A stretch of DNA of 64,000 nt from assembly GCA_023055505.1 (NCBI GenBank), contig JALIRH010000122.1, positions 372,001 through 436,000 on the forward strand. Reading direction: 5' to 3'. A program made the translations under genes and the position numbers. The number at the start of each line of letters is the position of its first letter. The first letter of the stretch is position 1. This DNA is from Callipepla californica brunnescens. Taxonomy: Eukaryota; Chordata; Aves; Galliformes; Odontophoridae. Below, piece after piece: positions 14,001-26,000 of the stretch. The notes under the pieces are model-generated. The model did not search any database. It saw only the letters and a program-made list of their open reading frames with translations, and was not told where the DNA came from.

Positions 14001-17000
14001 GAAATGTCCTTATCGTCAGCTTGACAATTTTTTTTCTTCCTTTTTATTTTTTTTTCATTTCGGCTTCTAGTGGGGAGTACCAAGTGTGAATTCTCCTACA
14101 GTCTCTGTTGTATATGAACTGACCAAACATAGGTTTTGCAGTACTGAACTTCATATGTGTTTTGCTATGTATTTGTATGGGAACTGTGGAATCACGGCCT
14201 GAACCACTGATTGACCACCTGAGGCAAGCCCTGAGTCAGCTGCAGGGGCACAACTGAGTGTGATTGGAAGGGGTGGAGTTTGACTCCACCTCTCCCAAGA
14301 CCCCATTTAAGGGCTGACCACCAGCGGGGAAGGATCTCTTGTTGGAGATCCCTCCCTGGTGGAGTTATCGGTGAGCCTCAACCATCAGCAAGGTGAGCCA
14401 ATCTCTTTTGCTATTATTTTGTATAACATCTACTTAAATCCTACCAAAAATATACCATCCTTTCGCACTAACTTCCTTGAAGTGCTTTCCTTGGGGTTAT
14501 TTGCCCTACAATTGGCGAGCCAGGCAGGCTTAAAACGATATATATATATATATATATATATACTTAGACAATAACAAACCATGTCTTTCATTTGGAACCT
14601 TTTCAAATGGGGCAAGGGGGAGAATGTTACTCCCTTAGACCAAACAATTCCTGGCCAAATTCCAGGATTTATAGGGTCACCCTATTATGGTCTTGCTACT
14701 GTTATTGAAAAATGGGGACCCCTGCGGGTTACAGGCAGTGTTTCTCCTTCTCCAGCCCGGCTGATGGATTATTTTCAAGGCCTAGATAAGGATATACTAG
14801 TTACAAAAGAACGTCGGCTAGCCGCTTCTGCAGTGGCTTAGCCTCTAATAATGGCTTTACATAAATTAGATGTAACAAATACAAACATAGAAACTGAAAA
14901 TCAGTTGTTAAGAGAGCGAATTGAGAAATTAGAACAACAGTTGGGCACATTAGTAACAAAAAAGCCTGGACTAGATGTGCCAGCAAGACAAATACGTACC
15001 ATATCAGTGGAAGATACCCAGGTCCCTGAAGTAGCGGACCTGGATGTTTCAGAAGCCAAGATCTCTAAATCGGATCTCGAAGCTCCATCTATGGAAGATC
15101 CGTTTGAGATCCGACCAATCATAACTCAAAAAACAAAAAAAGTCCAAGATAGACCAGCGGGGGTGCCTCCTGACCAATGGCCCCCTGCTGAAACATGCTT
15201 GCATGTGACAGCTCGCCCGTATACGGCAAATGAGTTGATGGACCTAGTACAACGGTTCCATCAAAAACCAAGAGAGAGCATACCATCATGGCTCCTGAGG
15301 TTATGGGATGCAGGAGCTGAAAGTGTGTTAGTCAGTGGGACAGAGATGTCAAAATTAGCGTCTATAACTATACACCCAGCCCTGAGGCAAAGATTATATG
15401 CTGCCATCCATTACGCTAATGAAAATCATTCTATTATAGATTGGTTGATGGCAGCATGCCGCCTAACATGGCCTAACAAATCTGATATTCCACTTAATAC
15501 CGGTTTATGGTCCTCTATGGAGGACCTCCAAACATACATCCGGGAACTGGGTATGAGAGAGGCCATGTATTCGGAAAATTTCGAAAGCCCTGATACAGAA
15601 AAATTTACGGCAGGTATGCGAGACCTAATATTACAGCAAGCCCCCTCTCACCTTTATGGGACTTTGGTCTCCATACTAAACCCCTTAGTGGCTTCGGAGG
15701 CTATCATTCAACAGGCAGCCCAGTTGGTGGCAGACCTTGGGGAAACGGAGCGCATAAGAACTAGGCGCAATATCCGCATGATAGAAGAAGCTGAGGCATT
15801 CCCCATTAAAACTAGGAAGCCTGTCCCACGGATACCCCGATCGGGCCCCATACGGGTATCCCGGAAGACTATGTTTAATGATCTTATACGGGCCGGGGTT
15901 GCCTTTGCTAAAATCGATGGGCAACCCAACCATGTGTTGCTACAGCTTTGGAAACAACTAAGAAATGATCAGAAATTTCAGAGTACTCCCAGAAAATCGG
16001 GAGTACGGATAATACAGGCAGCACCAACAACAACTTGGAATTTGGCTGACTTCATAGTCCCAAATAGAAGGAAGAAACCTCCACAAGTGTCACGAGCTAC
16101 AGTGCCGGAACCACCTGTGGTAAAAGACTTAGACCTAGCGAACTTCATGGAGTGACGAAGAACTTTGGTCCCTTTAGGGCCTCCAGATGTGACCGGAGGC
16201 CCTATGTAGAATTAGAGATATATTGGACAGATAAAAATATTCAAAAGGTGATGGCTTTAGTAGACACTGGTGCGGAAACATCATTTATATATGGAGACCC
16301 AACAAAATTTAAGGGCAATAGAGTGATGATTGGTGGGTTTGGGGGACAGACCATTCCGGTCACCCAAACATGGCTGAAATTGGGGGTTGGGCGTCTTCCA
16401 CCCCGGGAGTATAAAGTGTCAATTGCCCCAATTCCAGAATACATCTTGGGCATAGACATTTTATGGGGTCTGGCTCTCCAGACAACTGTGGGAGAGTTCA
16501 GACTTCGACAGAGGTACATTAGTGTCCGGGCAATACAGACAGTATTGAGGGGCCATGCGAAACATGAGCCAATTTGTTTGCCGAAACCACGCCGGATTAC
16601 TAATGTAAGACAGTATAGACTCCCGGGGGGGCAGGAAGAAATATCAAAAACGGTGCAGGAACTAGAAAAAGTAGGTATTATAAGACCTGCACATAGTCCA
16701 TATAATTCCCCCATATGGCCCGTGCGGAAGTCGGATGGAACATGGAGAATGACAGTAGATTATAGGGAATTAAATAAGGTCACGCCGCCCATCCATGCGG
16801 CCGTACCCAATATTGCTTCCCTAATGGACACTCTTAGTAGAGAAATCAAGACCTACCATTGTGTCCTGGATTTGGCAAATGCATTTTTTAGTATTCCGAT
16901 TGCCAAAGAATCGCAAGATCAATTTGCATTTACATGGGGAGGCAGGCAGTGGACCTTTCAGATCCTGCCACAGGGGTACGTGCATTCACCAACATACTGT

Positions 17001-20000
17001 CATAACTTGGTGGCGCGTGACCTAGCTAATTGGAGGAAACCTAATAATAATGTCAACCTATATCACTACATTGATGATCTCCTGTTAACATCCGACTCAC
17101 TGGAAGCAGTAGGAGAGGCGGCAGATTCATTAATTGCCTACCTAGGTGAAAGAGGATGGGCTATCAATCCTCAGAAGGTGCAAGGTCCAGGCCTGTCTGT
17201 AAAATTTCTGGGGGTAGTCTGGTCAGGAAAGACCAAAGTGCAACCCAGTGCCATCATAGATAAGGTTCAGGCATTTCCAGTCCCTACAACAGCAAAGCAG
17301 CTGCAGGAATTTTTAGGTATATTGGGATACTGGCGTTCCTTTATACCTCATTTGGCGCAGCTGCTGAGACCTTTGTATAGACTCACAAAAAAGGGCCAAT
17401 CATGGGATTGGGGGAGAACAGAACAGGATGCTTTCCAGCATGCAAAACAGGCGGTGAAACAAGCCCAGGCATTGGGTATATTCGATCCTACCCTCCCAGC
17501 TGAATTAGATGTTCATGTTACTCAGGATGGCTTTGGCTGGGGCCTGTGGCAACGTCAGAGTTCTGTTCGGACTCCCATTGGATTTTGGTCTCAGGTCTGG
17601 CATGGAGCAGAAGAAAGATATAGTATGATTGAAAAACAGCTATTGGCTGCCTATACTGCATTGCAAGCGGTAGAGCCAATAACCCAGACGGCTGAAGTCG
17701 TAGTTAAGACCACTCTTCCAATTCAGGGGTGGGTAAGAGATCTGACCCACCTTCCTAAGACAGGGGTGGCCCAAGCACAGACAGTGGCACGATGGGTCGC
17801 CTATCTCAGCCAGAGGAGTAGTCTGTCTTCCTCACCATTGAAAGAAGAACTCCAAAAGATTCTAGGCCCAGTGACGTATCACAGTGATGCCCCAAAACAA
17901 GCCTTGGTTGCTCCGCCAGAGAAGAGTCCCGTCCAGGAAGGAAAATATCCTATTCCTGAAGATGCCTGGTACACGGATGGGTCCAGCAAGGGCAACCCAA
18001 GTAAGTGGAGAGCAGTAGCATACCATCCTGCCACAGACACAATATGGTTTGACGAGGGGGATGGTCAAAGCAGCCAGTGGGCAGAGCTGCGGGCCGTGTG
18101 GATGGTTATAACCAAAGAACCTGGTGACGGTATCCTGAATATCTGCACAGATAGTTGGGCTGTGTACAGGGGGCTCACTCTTTGGATCGCACAGTGGGCT
18201 ACCCAGGACTGGACTATCCACTCCCGACCGATCTGGGGCAAAGATATGTGGTTAGACATATGGAATACAGTTAAACACAGAACTGTACGTGTCTACCATG
18301 TTTCTGGTCACCGACCCCTACAGTCACCAGGAAATGATGAAGCCGACACGCTGGCCCGAGTTAGATGGGTTGAGAACTCACCATCTGAGAACATTGCCTA
18401 CTGGCTACATCGAAAGTTGCGGCATGCTGGACAGAAGACCATGTGGGCAGCTGCCAAAGCATGGGGACTGCCCGTACAATTATCGGACGTAGCTCAAGCA
18501 TGCAGAGACTGTGATGCCTGCTCCAGAATGAGACCGAGGTCGTTGCCTGAAACTACAGCCCATCTTGCTAGAGGACACAATCCTCTACAGCGATGGCAGG
18601 TTGATTATATTGGGCCCCTCCCTCGGTCTGAGGGGGCGAGATATGCCCTAACCTGTGTTGACACCGCGAGTGGGCTAATGCAGGCCTATCCAGTACCAAA
18701 AGCCAACCAGGCATATACTATCAAGGCGCTCACAAGATTGATGGCTGCCTATGGGACACCACAAGTCATTGAGAGCGACCAAGGGACTCATTTCACGGGT
18801 GCAATGATACAACGCTGGGCAGAAGAGAACAATATTGAGTGGCGATTCCACCTGCCATACAATCCAACGGGGGCAGGCCTTATTGAGCGTTATAATGGCA
18901 TTCTCAAGGCCGCCCTGAAGACAGACTCTCAGTCTCTGCAGGGGTGGATGAAGAGACTCCACGAAACCCTTCGAGATCTGAATGAAAGACCTAGAGATGG
19001 CAGACCCAGTGCCTTGAAAATGTTGCAAACGACATGGGCCTCCCCACTTAGGATCCAAATTACAGGTACAGATAATGAGGTAAGACCTCAGACTGGCCGT
19101 GAGAACAATCTTCTGCTCCCTGCCCCTGAGAACCTAAAACCAGGCACCAATAAAATAAGATGGTCTTGGAAGGTGCAGGTAGGACCACGATGGTGTGGCC
19201 TACTTGCACCTTGGGGGAGATTGTTGGAGGTGGGAGGTTCGGTAGTCCCTCCAGTGATTGGTACATGGCCTACTGATATTGTGGTCAACACTCCAGTCTT
19301 TATTCCTAAAGGAACCCCTATCATGTCCCTGTGGCAGATCAGGACACCCCCTCTAGTGCCTGATCTAATTGTGCAGCCACAGACATCGGGGCGAAAAGTT
19401 TGGTACAGGCGGCCAGGGCATGCCCCTGTACAAGCTGAAGTGTTGACCCAAGACAGGAATACGGCCTGTATCTTACCCTGGAGAGCGGACCTCCCCCTCT
19501 TGGTACCTTTGAAACATCTATATTACTCCCCATGAGTCTGTGAGTCACCGGAGGGAACCAAATGATGCTGCTGAGTTCCAGAGTTGCTATAAGATCATGT
19601 GCAACATCCGGTGATGGTCTACCTGGGACTGATGGAGAGTAGGACGGACCTGCACAACATGACTGCGTGCTTCCAGTAGACACCACCGAGCACTGGCCCA
19701 AGGAAGAACACGAGCCATATGATGATCATCACTCATCCCAGATTACATCGATACACATCGCGACGGGTTATTATGTAAAACGTCGCGATATATTGGGTCT
19801 CTGTATTAAGGAGGGCTCAACCTATAATTACTTAATCAGTGGTTCATGTCGTGAAGGGGTGGAGTGTATGGGAACTGTGGAATCACAGCCTGAACCACTG
19901 ATTGACCACCTGAGGCAAGCCCTGAGTCAGCTGCAGGGGCACAACTGAGTGTGATTGGAAGGGGTGGAGTTTGACTCCACCTCTCCCAAGACCCCATTTA

Positions 20001-23000
20001 AGGGCTGACCACCACCAGGGAAGGATCTCTTGTTGGAGATCCCTCCCTGGTGGAGTTATCGGTGAGCCTCAACCATCAGCAAGGTGAGCCAATCTCTTTT
20101 GCTATTATTTTGTATAACATCTACTTAAATCCTACCAAAAATATACCATCCTTTCGCACTAACTTCCTTGAAGTGCTTTCCTTGGGGTTATTTGCCCTAC
20201 AGTATTTTTGGACTATATTCAATTTAAGAGTCTCTTGACCTACTTAGAAGGCAGCTTAACAGATGTTCACACTGTTAATGCAAATACAGCCATCTCTACT
20301 TTCCTGGGTATCTCCTTTAAGAGGAGATCTTATTTATTATAAATAAAACCAAAAGCTATATCTGGTTACGGTGCCTCAGGGATCGAGCTTTGTGGCACGT
20401 CCTGGAAGAAGAATCATCTCTGACTTCTGAGAGCTCTGGTTCATTGAAGACTGCAACTCATCCCCAGGAGACACTGAGCTTAGTATTTGGTTGCATTAAG
20501 GAGTTTTGAACCTGGGAGGGCAGGGGGAAGCTCAGTTCTGTGGCAAGAGGTTTGTGAGGAAACACAACCTCTGATTTTGCAGTTCTCACTGAGAAGGTCC
20601 TGATGCCCACTGCCCAGTTCTTGTAGCAGTTGCAAAGGGTGTGAAGGGGGTAAAGTAAATTATTTAAACTTTACTGTTGATCTTTTGTTGCCTGGGAATC
20701 TTGTGGGATGAAAGATGAGATGCAAGTTTGCTGTCTTTTGATGAGGGAAGCAACCTTTCTTGCCTTGCCTCTGTAAGAAGTGTCCATTGGAAAGAAAGAG
20801 GGACCAGGTAGTCTGTCTGCACCCAGCTCACCTCTTGTGGTTTTGAAGCATCTTGCTGCATGTGGCCCCCACTGCTGTTTGTCGTGGCTCTGCTGTGGGG
20901 TTTCTTCAGCCTTGCCATTGAGCTTAACCACTGCCTGTTAGCTTCTGCAGCTGCTGCCTGCTGAACATTTGGAGCTCTGCTGCAGCCTCACAAACGGGTC
21001 GAGGTTTGCTTTACCTATTGTGAAGATTATTCTATTCCTGAGACTGCATGTCTTGCTAGGGGCAGCCTAGTCTTGGCTACATAAAAACATGAAGAAATGG
21101 AGATTTCAGTGCTCGTTTTCAGAACCTTCATTTTCTGGAAGTTGAGGTGGACAACTGCTTTCTGTAACTTATTTTTTCCTCTGAATCTTTGGAGGAGGAT
21201 GTAGCTGTTGCAGGTGTATGCCATTCTTATTTGCAAATTTATTTGCATGGTCAGAAATGTGGACATGAAAATATGTCCTGATTTGTTTTACGTCCCGATT
21301 TTCTTTCTGCTGGCATCTTCTGTGAGTAATTATAATCTAATGTGTAGTACAGCTCTCTTTTGAATAGTAAAATAAGCAACTCAGTACAATAGCATTTAGT
21401 ATAATAGTATTTGTAAATGCTTAACTTTCGGAATTCTGGCATTGGGATTTTTTAACATAAGGAGAGCTGACGGCTCCAGTGGTAGGTGAGGAAAAAAGTC
21501 CTGCAGACACAAGTCTAAATGTGGTCCTGCTGCTTTGAAAAAGAAGTGAGAGCTTTGAGTGGTGAAGCCGTGCAGTTACAGATTGCTCAATTAGCAGCTT
21601 CTGTTTCAGCCTCAATTTTCTGGCCCTCATGCTCATCTGGTATAACTGGGTGATGCAGGAGTCCGAAGGGAAATGCTGTGTGCTCAGGTAATTAAAGTTA
21701 GTGTTCTAATGCGTACGTGTAGGGAGGCAGAATTAAGGCTGCACTATCATCTGTAAGTCTTGCACTTGCTAATTTGAGAGTGTGGCTGATTAACTTCTCC
21801 TGCCCTGCAGCCTGGGAGCCCCTCTTCTGCCTGAGCTCTTGGAGGCAGGTCTCTACTGCCAGAAGGAGTTCCTGTTGGAATTTCAACATTGGTTCTGCCC
21901 TCAATCAGTTGTGTGCAGTCTTTGCAAAAGAAAGAAGAGCCAATGTCACTCTGCATTAAATAAGGAAAAGAACATTCCCATTCTTCCAGGCAGCCCCTGT
22001 TTGCGTTAAAAAACAGGTGATCTGTTGGATCAGATTTACCAAAATAGAACGTACTTTGGATTAAAACCTAAGGGTTGGTGAATTTGCCTCGGAATTAAAA
22101 CATTCTGAGTGGCTGGAAATTATGACTTCATAGTGTCTGTTGGACTATTGAACTGCCATAGAACCTATCTGGGGCATGTTCTTCCTATGAGCTAGCTGCA
22201 GCAATTTGTAATGGTCATGTTGTGAGCCCTCCAAATGTCAGCATCCTGTTTACTTGCTTTTAAGCCCAGCAGCAATTACGTTTGATGTCTCCAGTTTGTG
22301 CTATTGGAAGAATGTAGCCTGTGTAGGAGGGATACCTACCCTGGGCTGAGCTGACACTGAAGTCCTGTACAGTTCTGGATCTGTTGGATGAAGATGTTAT
22401 GTGCAGGAAAGCAACAAACTGTATATTTATCAGTGTATGCTCAAGACACAGACATTGTTACGTTCAGAGAACAGCAGCTGCTTTTGCAGTAACGTTGGAG
22501 TATTGCTGATACAAACAGAAGTATAGTGGTTCACTTCTAAAGGTTGTTCTAGGGTGGGTGACAACCTTTCTCCTCCAGTGAGTTTCTCAGCTCTGCCAGC
22601 AGCAATGCCTTCTGGGGTATGGGATGCGCGGCTTATTTCTTGTGTAGTTTGAGGATGTTTTTATCATAAATCCACTTACTTTTGTCATTCTGAATGATGT
22701 CTAAATGTGCAGCTTGCTGCTGGCCTGGGGGCAGGGAGATGACGTGCCCATCGTTGCTGTCTTGAGGCCATTTCTCATGAACAGAATTTGTTTTCTCCAG
22801 AATAAAAACAGATGTAACTCCTGAAAGATCTGTTTTCCTTACTTTTGCCTACACTTAATTGCTTCCTCTGATGTTTATTAACTGAGTGCATATTCCTGTT
22901 GGACATATAAATATGTTACAGGCTGAGATTGAGGTCTGTGTTAAGATCAAGTAAGTGCTTTGTGTACGATAGGTCGAACTTATAAAGAGAGTTTATTACT

Positions 23001-26000
23001 GCTTTGGGGGGCAAGGTAACTTGAGAGACAGAGGTAATGTACTTTGTTCTGTTATGCTGAAGTAATGATACTGAAGAAGGCATTACTGTGAGTTTTCCTC
23101 CTCTAAAAACGTTTGATATCCATGTATTAGGGATGGGCTATTTAGAAGATAGCACTTGGGGAGCTTTTCCCCCGTTTGACATTGACTTTGGGCTGCTACA
23201 CCCAGTTGTCTGGCAGTCCTTATCATATCCTACTGCTTGAAGTGCTCAAGAGCATACTGTTAGTTGTTTTCTCAGTCTTTAGTAACTGAACCCTGCTGTT
23301 TGGGGTTAAAAAGTAAGTCAGAGCAAGAGTCTTTCCTCTCTCTTGTTCTGTCCTAAATCAGTGTGCAGTTTCCCAGTCAGGGCTGTGCCTTGGTGGTATC
23401 TGAATTCACATCAGAGAGGAGCATTTGTGCTGGGTGCAGTGCAATCCCCATCAGCTGGCTGAGAGCTGCTGCCACACTGAGCTCCTGCAGAAAGCAGAAG
23501 TGGTGCTTGTGGTGGTGTGTGAAAATAAGCACGGCTTGAGGTCACTCCTGTGCTCTGTGCTGGGGGTCCCAGCCCAGAAATTGTATCAGTGGTGGCTGTT
23601 GTGAAAGGTGTTAATGGCCATGGCTGTGCCTCTGCATCTGCCTGGAACTGATCCTTCTCAGTTCCCCTTCACCTCCATTGTTTTCTCCGTTTCTCTCTTG
23701 AAGCTGATAAGAGCAAGCTGCGCCGGGGTCTCCTGAGGAGTGCAGTGTCTTCTGCTGCCAGCACCTGAGGCTTATCAAAGGTGTGCTGCATCAATGGAAA
23801 GAAGCGGGAGTGCTGGACTCAGGGGCGAGCGAAGTTTTCTGTCTTAATGTGCAGGATTATCAGTGTACCAGCTTGTGTTAACCCACAGCCTGCGTGCTTG
23901 AGATAGTGGCTGTGAGGGCAGAGGGTGTGGTGACAGCCTGTGCTCTGTGCACGGCACAGAGCGTTGGTTGGTGTGCTTTGGAGGTTCTGCCCCTCTGTAG
24001 GATCTCTGAGATGGGGCTGACATGAGTTATGGGTGTCCTTGGATGACATAAGTCAGTGCACGCCTGATTGTGCCAGCCTGGTCACTGCACAGTGCCGGTG
24101 GTATGGCAGCACCCTGGCTGGGGCTGGTCGCTGGGCAGCCCAGAGTAGCACCTTGTGTTTGCAGTGCAGTGGCAGTTGGAGTTTGCCCTGTGTGAGGTGT
24201 CTGGGCTGAAAACTAAGTTTAGCACTAACCTGCACTGCCTAATTTTAGCATTCTGCTGCTGCTCTGCCTTGAGCCGTGATGCAGCGGTGCTGGGGCTGTA
24301 TGGGGTAAAACAGCGATGGGAATGTGGCTCTGGGGCTTTCCCTCTCCTGAAGTGTCAAAATGCACACCCTTTCATGTCTACTATTGATAGGCACTCAGCT
24401 TGTAGCTTCCATCACCTGGTATTCCCCCACCATGACTAACTTTCAGTTGTGAAGCAGTGAGCTGAGCCAGTGCTGCAGCTCTCTGTTCAGGTGCTAATGT
24501 TTTTGCACTGCTTCTGACTTTGCAGAGTGTTCTAACCACACTTCTGTGCATTGCACGCCAAGGTGGGAGCAGAACTGGGGGCTGCTGCTGTGCAGCTGCT
24601 GCTGCGGGGTGGGACATGGGTCTGATAGCATCAGAGCTGAGAGAGCAGCACTGGGATGGCTCCTAAATGCCATAATAACATTGCAGCCTGTACTTGTGTG
24701 GGTACAGATCTGTTCATCTGGAAACCACATTGCTCAGGGCTGCTGTGGGCTATCCCCAGTGTCTGTAACTTGACCTTCTGTGAGGTAAAAATAATGTCCC
24801 GGGAAGGAGTTTGAAGCCCTCTGAACAGCAACACTGAGAACTGGTGGCAGTCATGCAGTTCTGTAACAGAGTGTCCAGAACTACAGTTGAATGGTGAGAG
24901 AACATTTCTTTCAGGAGTGTAAGGCAGCTGCTGAGCCCAGGGTGTGCTTGTTTTTCTTACAGTAATTGTAAATAGATAAATAAATGAAGTTATAGCAAGT
25001 GAAAACAAATGCTTTGGAATTGTTCTTAGAGTTGATACATCTTTTTCCACTTAAAAACTGAAAGAAAGGATTCCACTTGCTCATCTCTGTGATTACTCTC
25101 ACCTTGTTTGCTTTCTAAAGGTGAAAGAGAAACCCAAAAAATCTTGAAAACAAAGGCTGCAAGAAATGGTAATTATGGGACAACAGGAAATGTAAAATGA
25201 ATGTTATAAATTCATTATCTGCCCCCCTCCCCTTCTCTAATTTATTTCAGGTTTATGATTCTGACTGTTGCGACAGCGTTCTTCTGGAGCTGCGAGAGTA
25301 TCTGCCAAAATACTTTGGTGTCTGGTCACCACCTACTGCACCAAATGGTACTGTTCTTATTTTATCTGTTAATCTAAACCTCCTGGAAAAATCCTCTGGA
25401 GCCTGATTTTTGGCATTTGGAAGCTTTGTGGGCTCCTTTCCCTCCGACACCACGTTACAGTTTGCAGCCCTCTGGCTGGATTTGGTCTTTGGGATCATCC
25501 CTGTGGGCTGGGAGTGATGGGGCCTGTCTGTTCACATGGCACACATTTCCCAATTGGCTGAAGCGGAGCTGCTGCTTTGGTCTGGACCATGCTGGAGAGA
25601 TGGGCTGGGTGCCTGTTTGTCAGGTCGTCAGAGCCAGAATCTGATGCTGTGGGGGAGAAAAAAAGTGGTCCAAGGCAAGGCATTCAGGCTGGGATCTGCT
25701 GCCACATCTCCTGAGGTTGGATCCCCTCGCCTTGCCACAGAGTGAAAAAACATTTATTTCAGTAGGTACATTGTTTAAGAGTACTTCTAGTCGTGCTGTG
25801 TTATTGCTTGGAATGGAACAAAGCCCTGGTATCTGGTATTCTTCAAGGAAAGATGGATATTCTCAATGTATATTTAAAATAGCAACATTTTTTTTCTGCT
25901 GCTCTTTCTTACTCACATTGGGGAAGCGGAGCTCCTGGAACATACAGAAATAAAAGATGCCAGCAAGTCTATTTAAATGCAAACACACTGAAATTAGAAG

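Larger units (their letters stand above)
6013..14168 (+). other. IPMK intron 2, left part
   Basis: This 8.2-kb stretch lies between exon 2 and the endogenous retrovirus. It contains a CR1 copy at 10201-10783 and another at 13672-13972. Open frames here are short and without recognisable similarity. I see no other gene. Confidence 0.75.
14174..20201 (+). mobile_element. Full-length env-less endogenous retrovirus
   Basis: This 6028-bp provirus has the order LTR, primer site, gag, pro-pol, 3' noncoding segment, PPT, LTR. It is flanked by GTATT duplications. The two 337-bp LTRs differ at three positions (about 0.9%), so the insertion is recent. Pol is one intact frame. Gag has one in-frame TAG. 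No env is present. The gag protein lacks a CCHC knuckle but has a coiled coil. It resembles the chicken ENS/Soprano-type elements, though I cannot confirm that here. The 5-bp duplication and post-integrase domain suggest ERV-L-like affinity (inference). It sits in IPMK intron 2 in the sense direction. Confidence 0.93.

Noticed and set aside
19536..19864. Possible env gene in the provirus
   Set aside because: Only 329 bp separate the pol stop from the LTR, with no signal peptide, SU/TM or fusion-peptide-like sequence.
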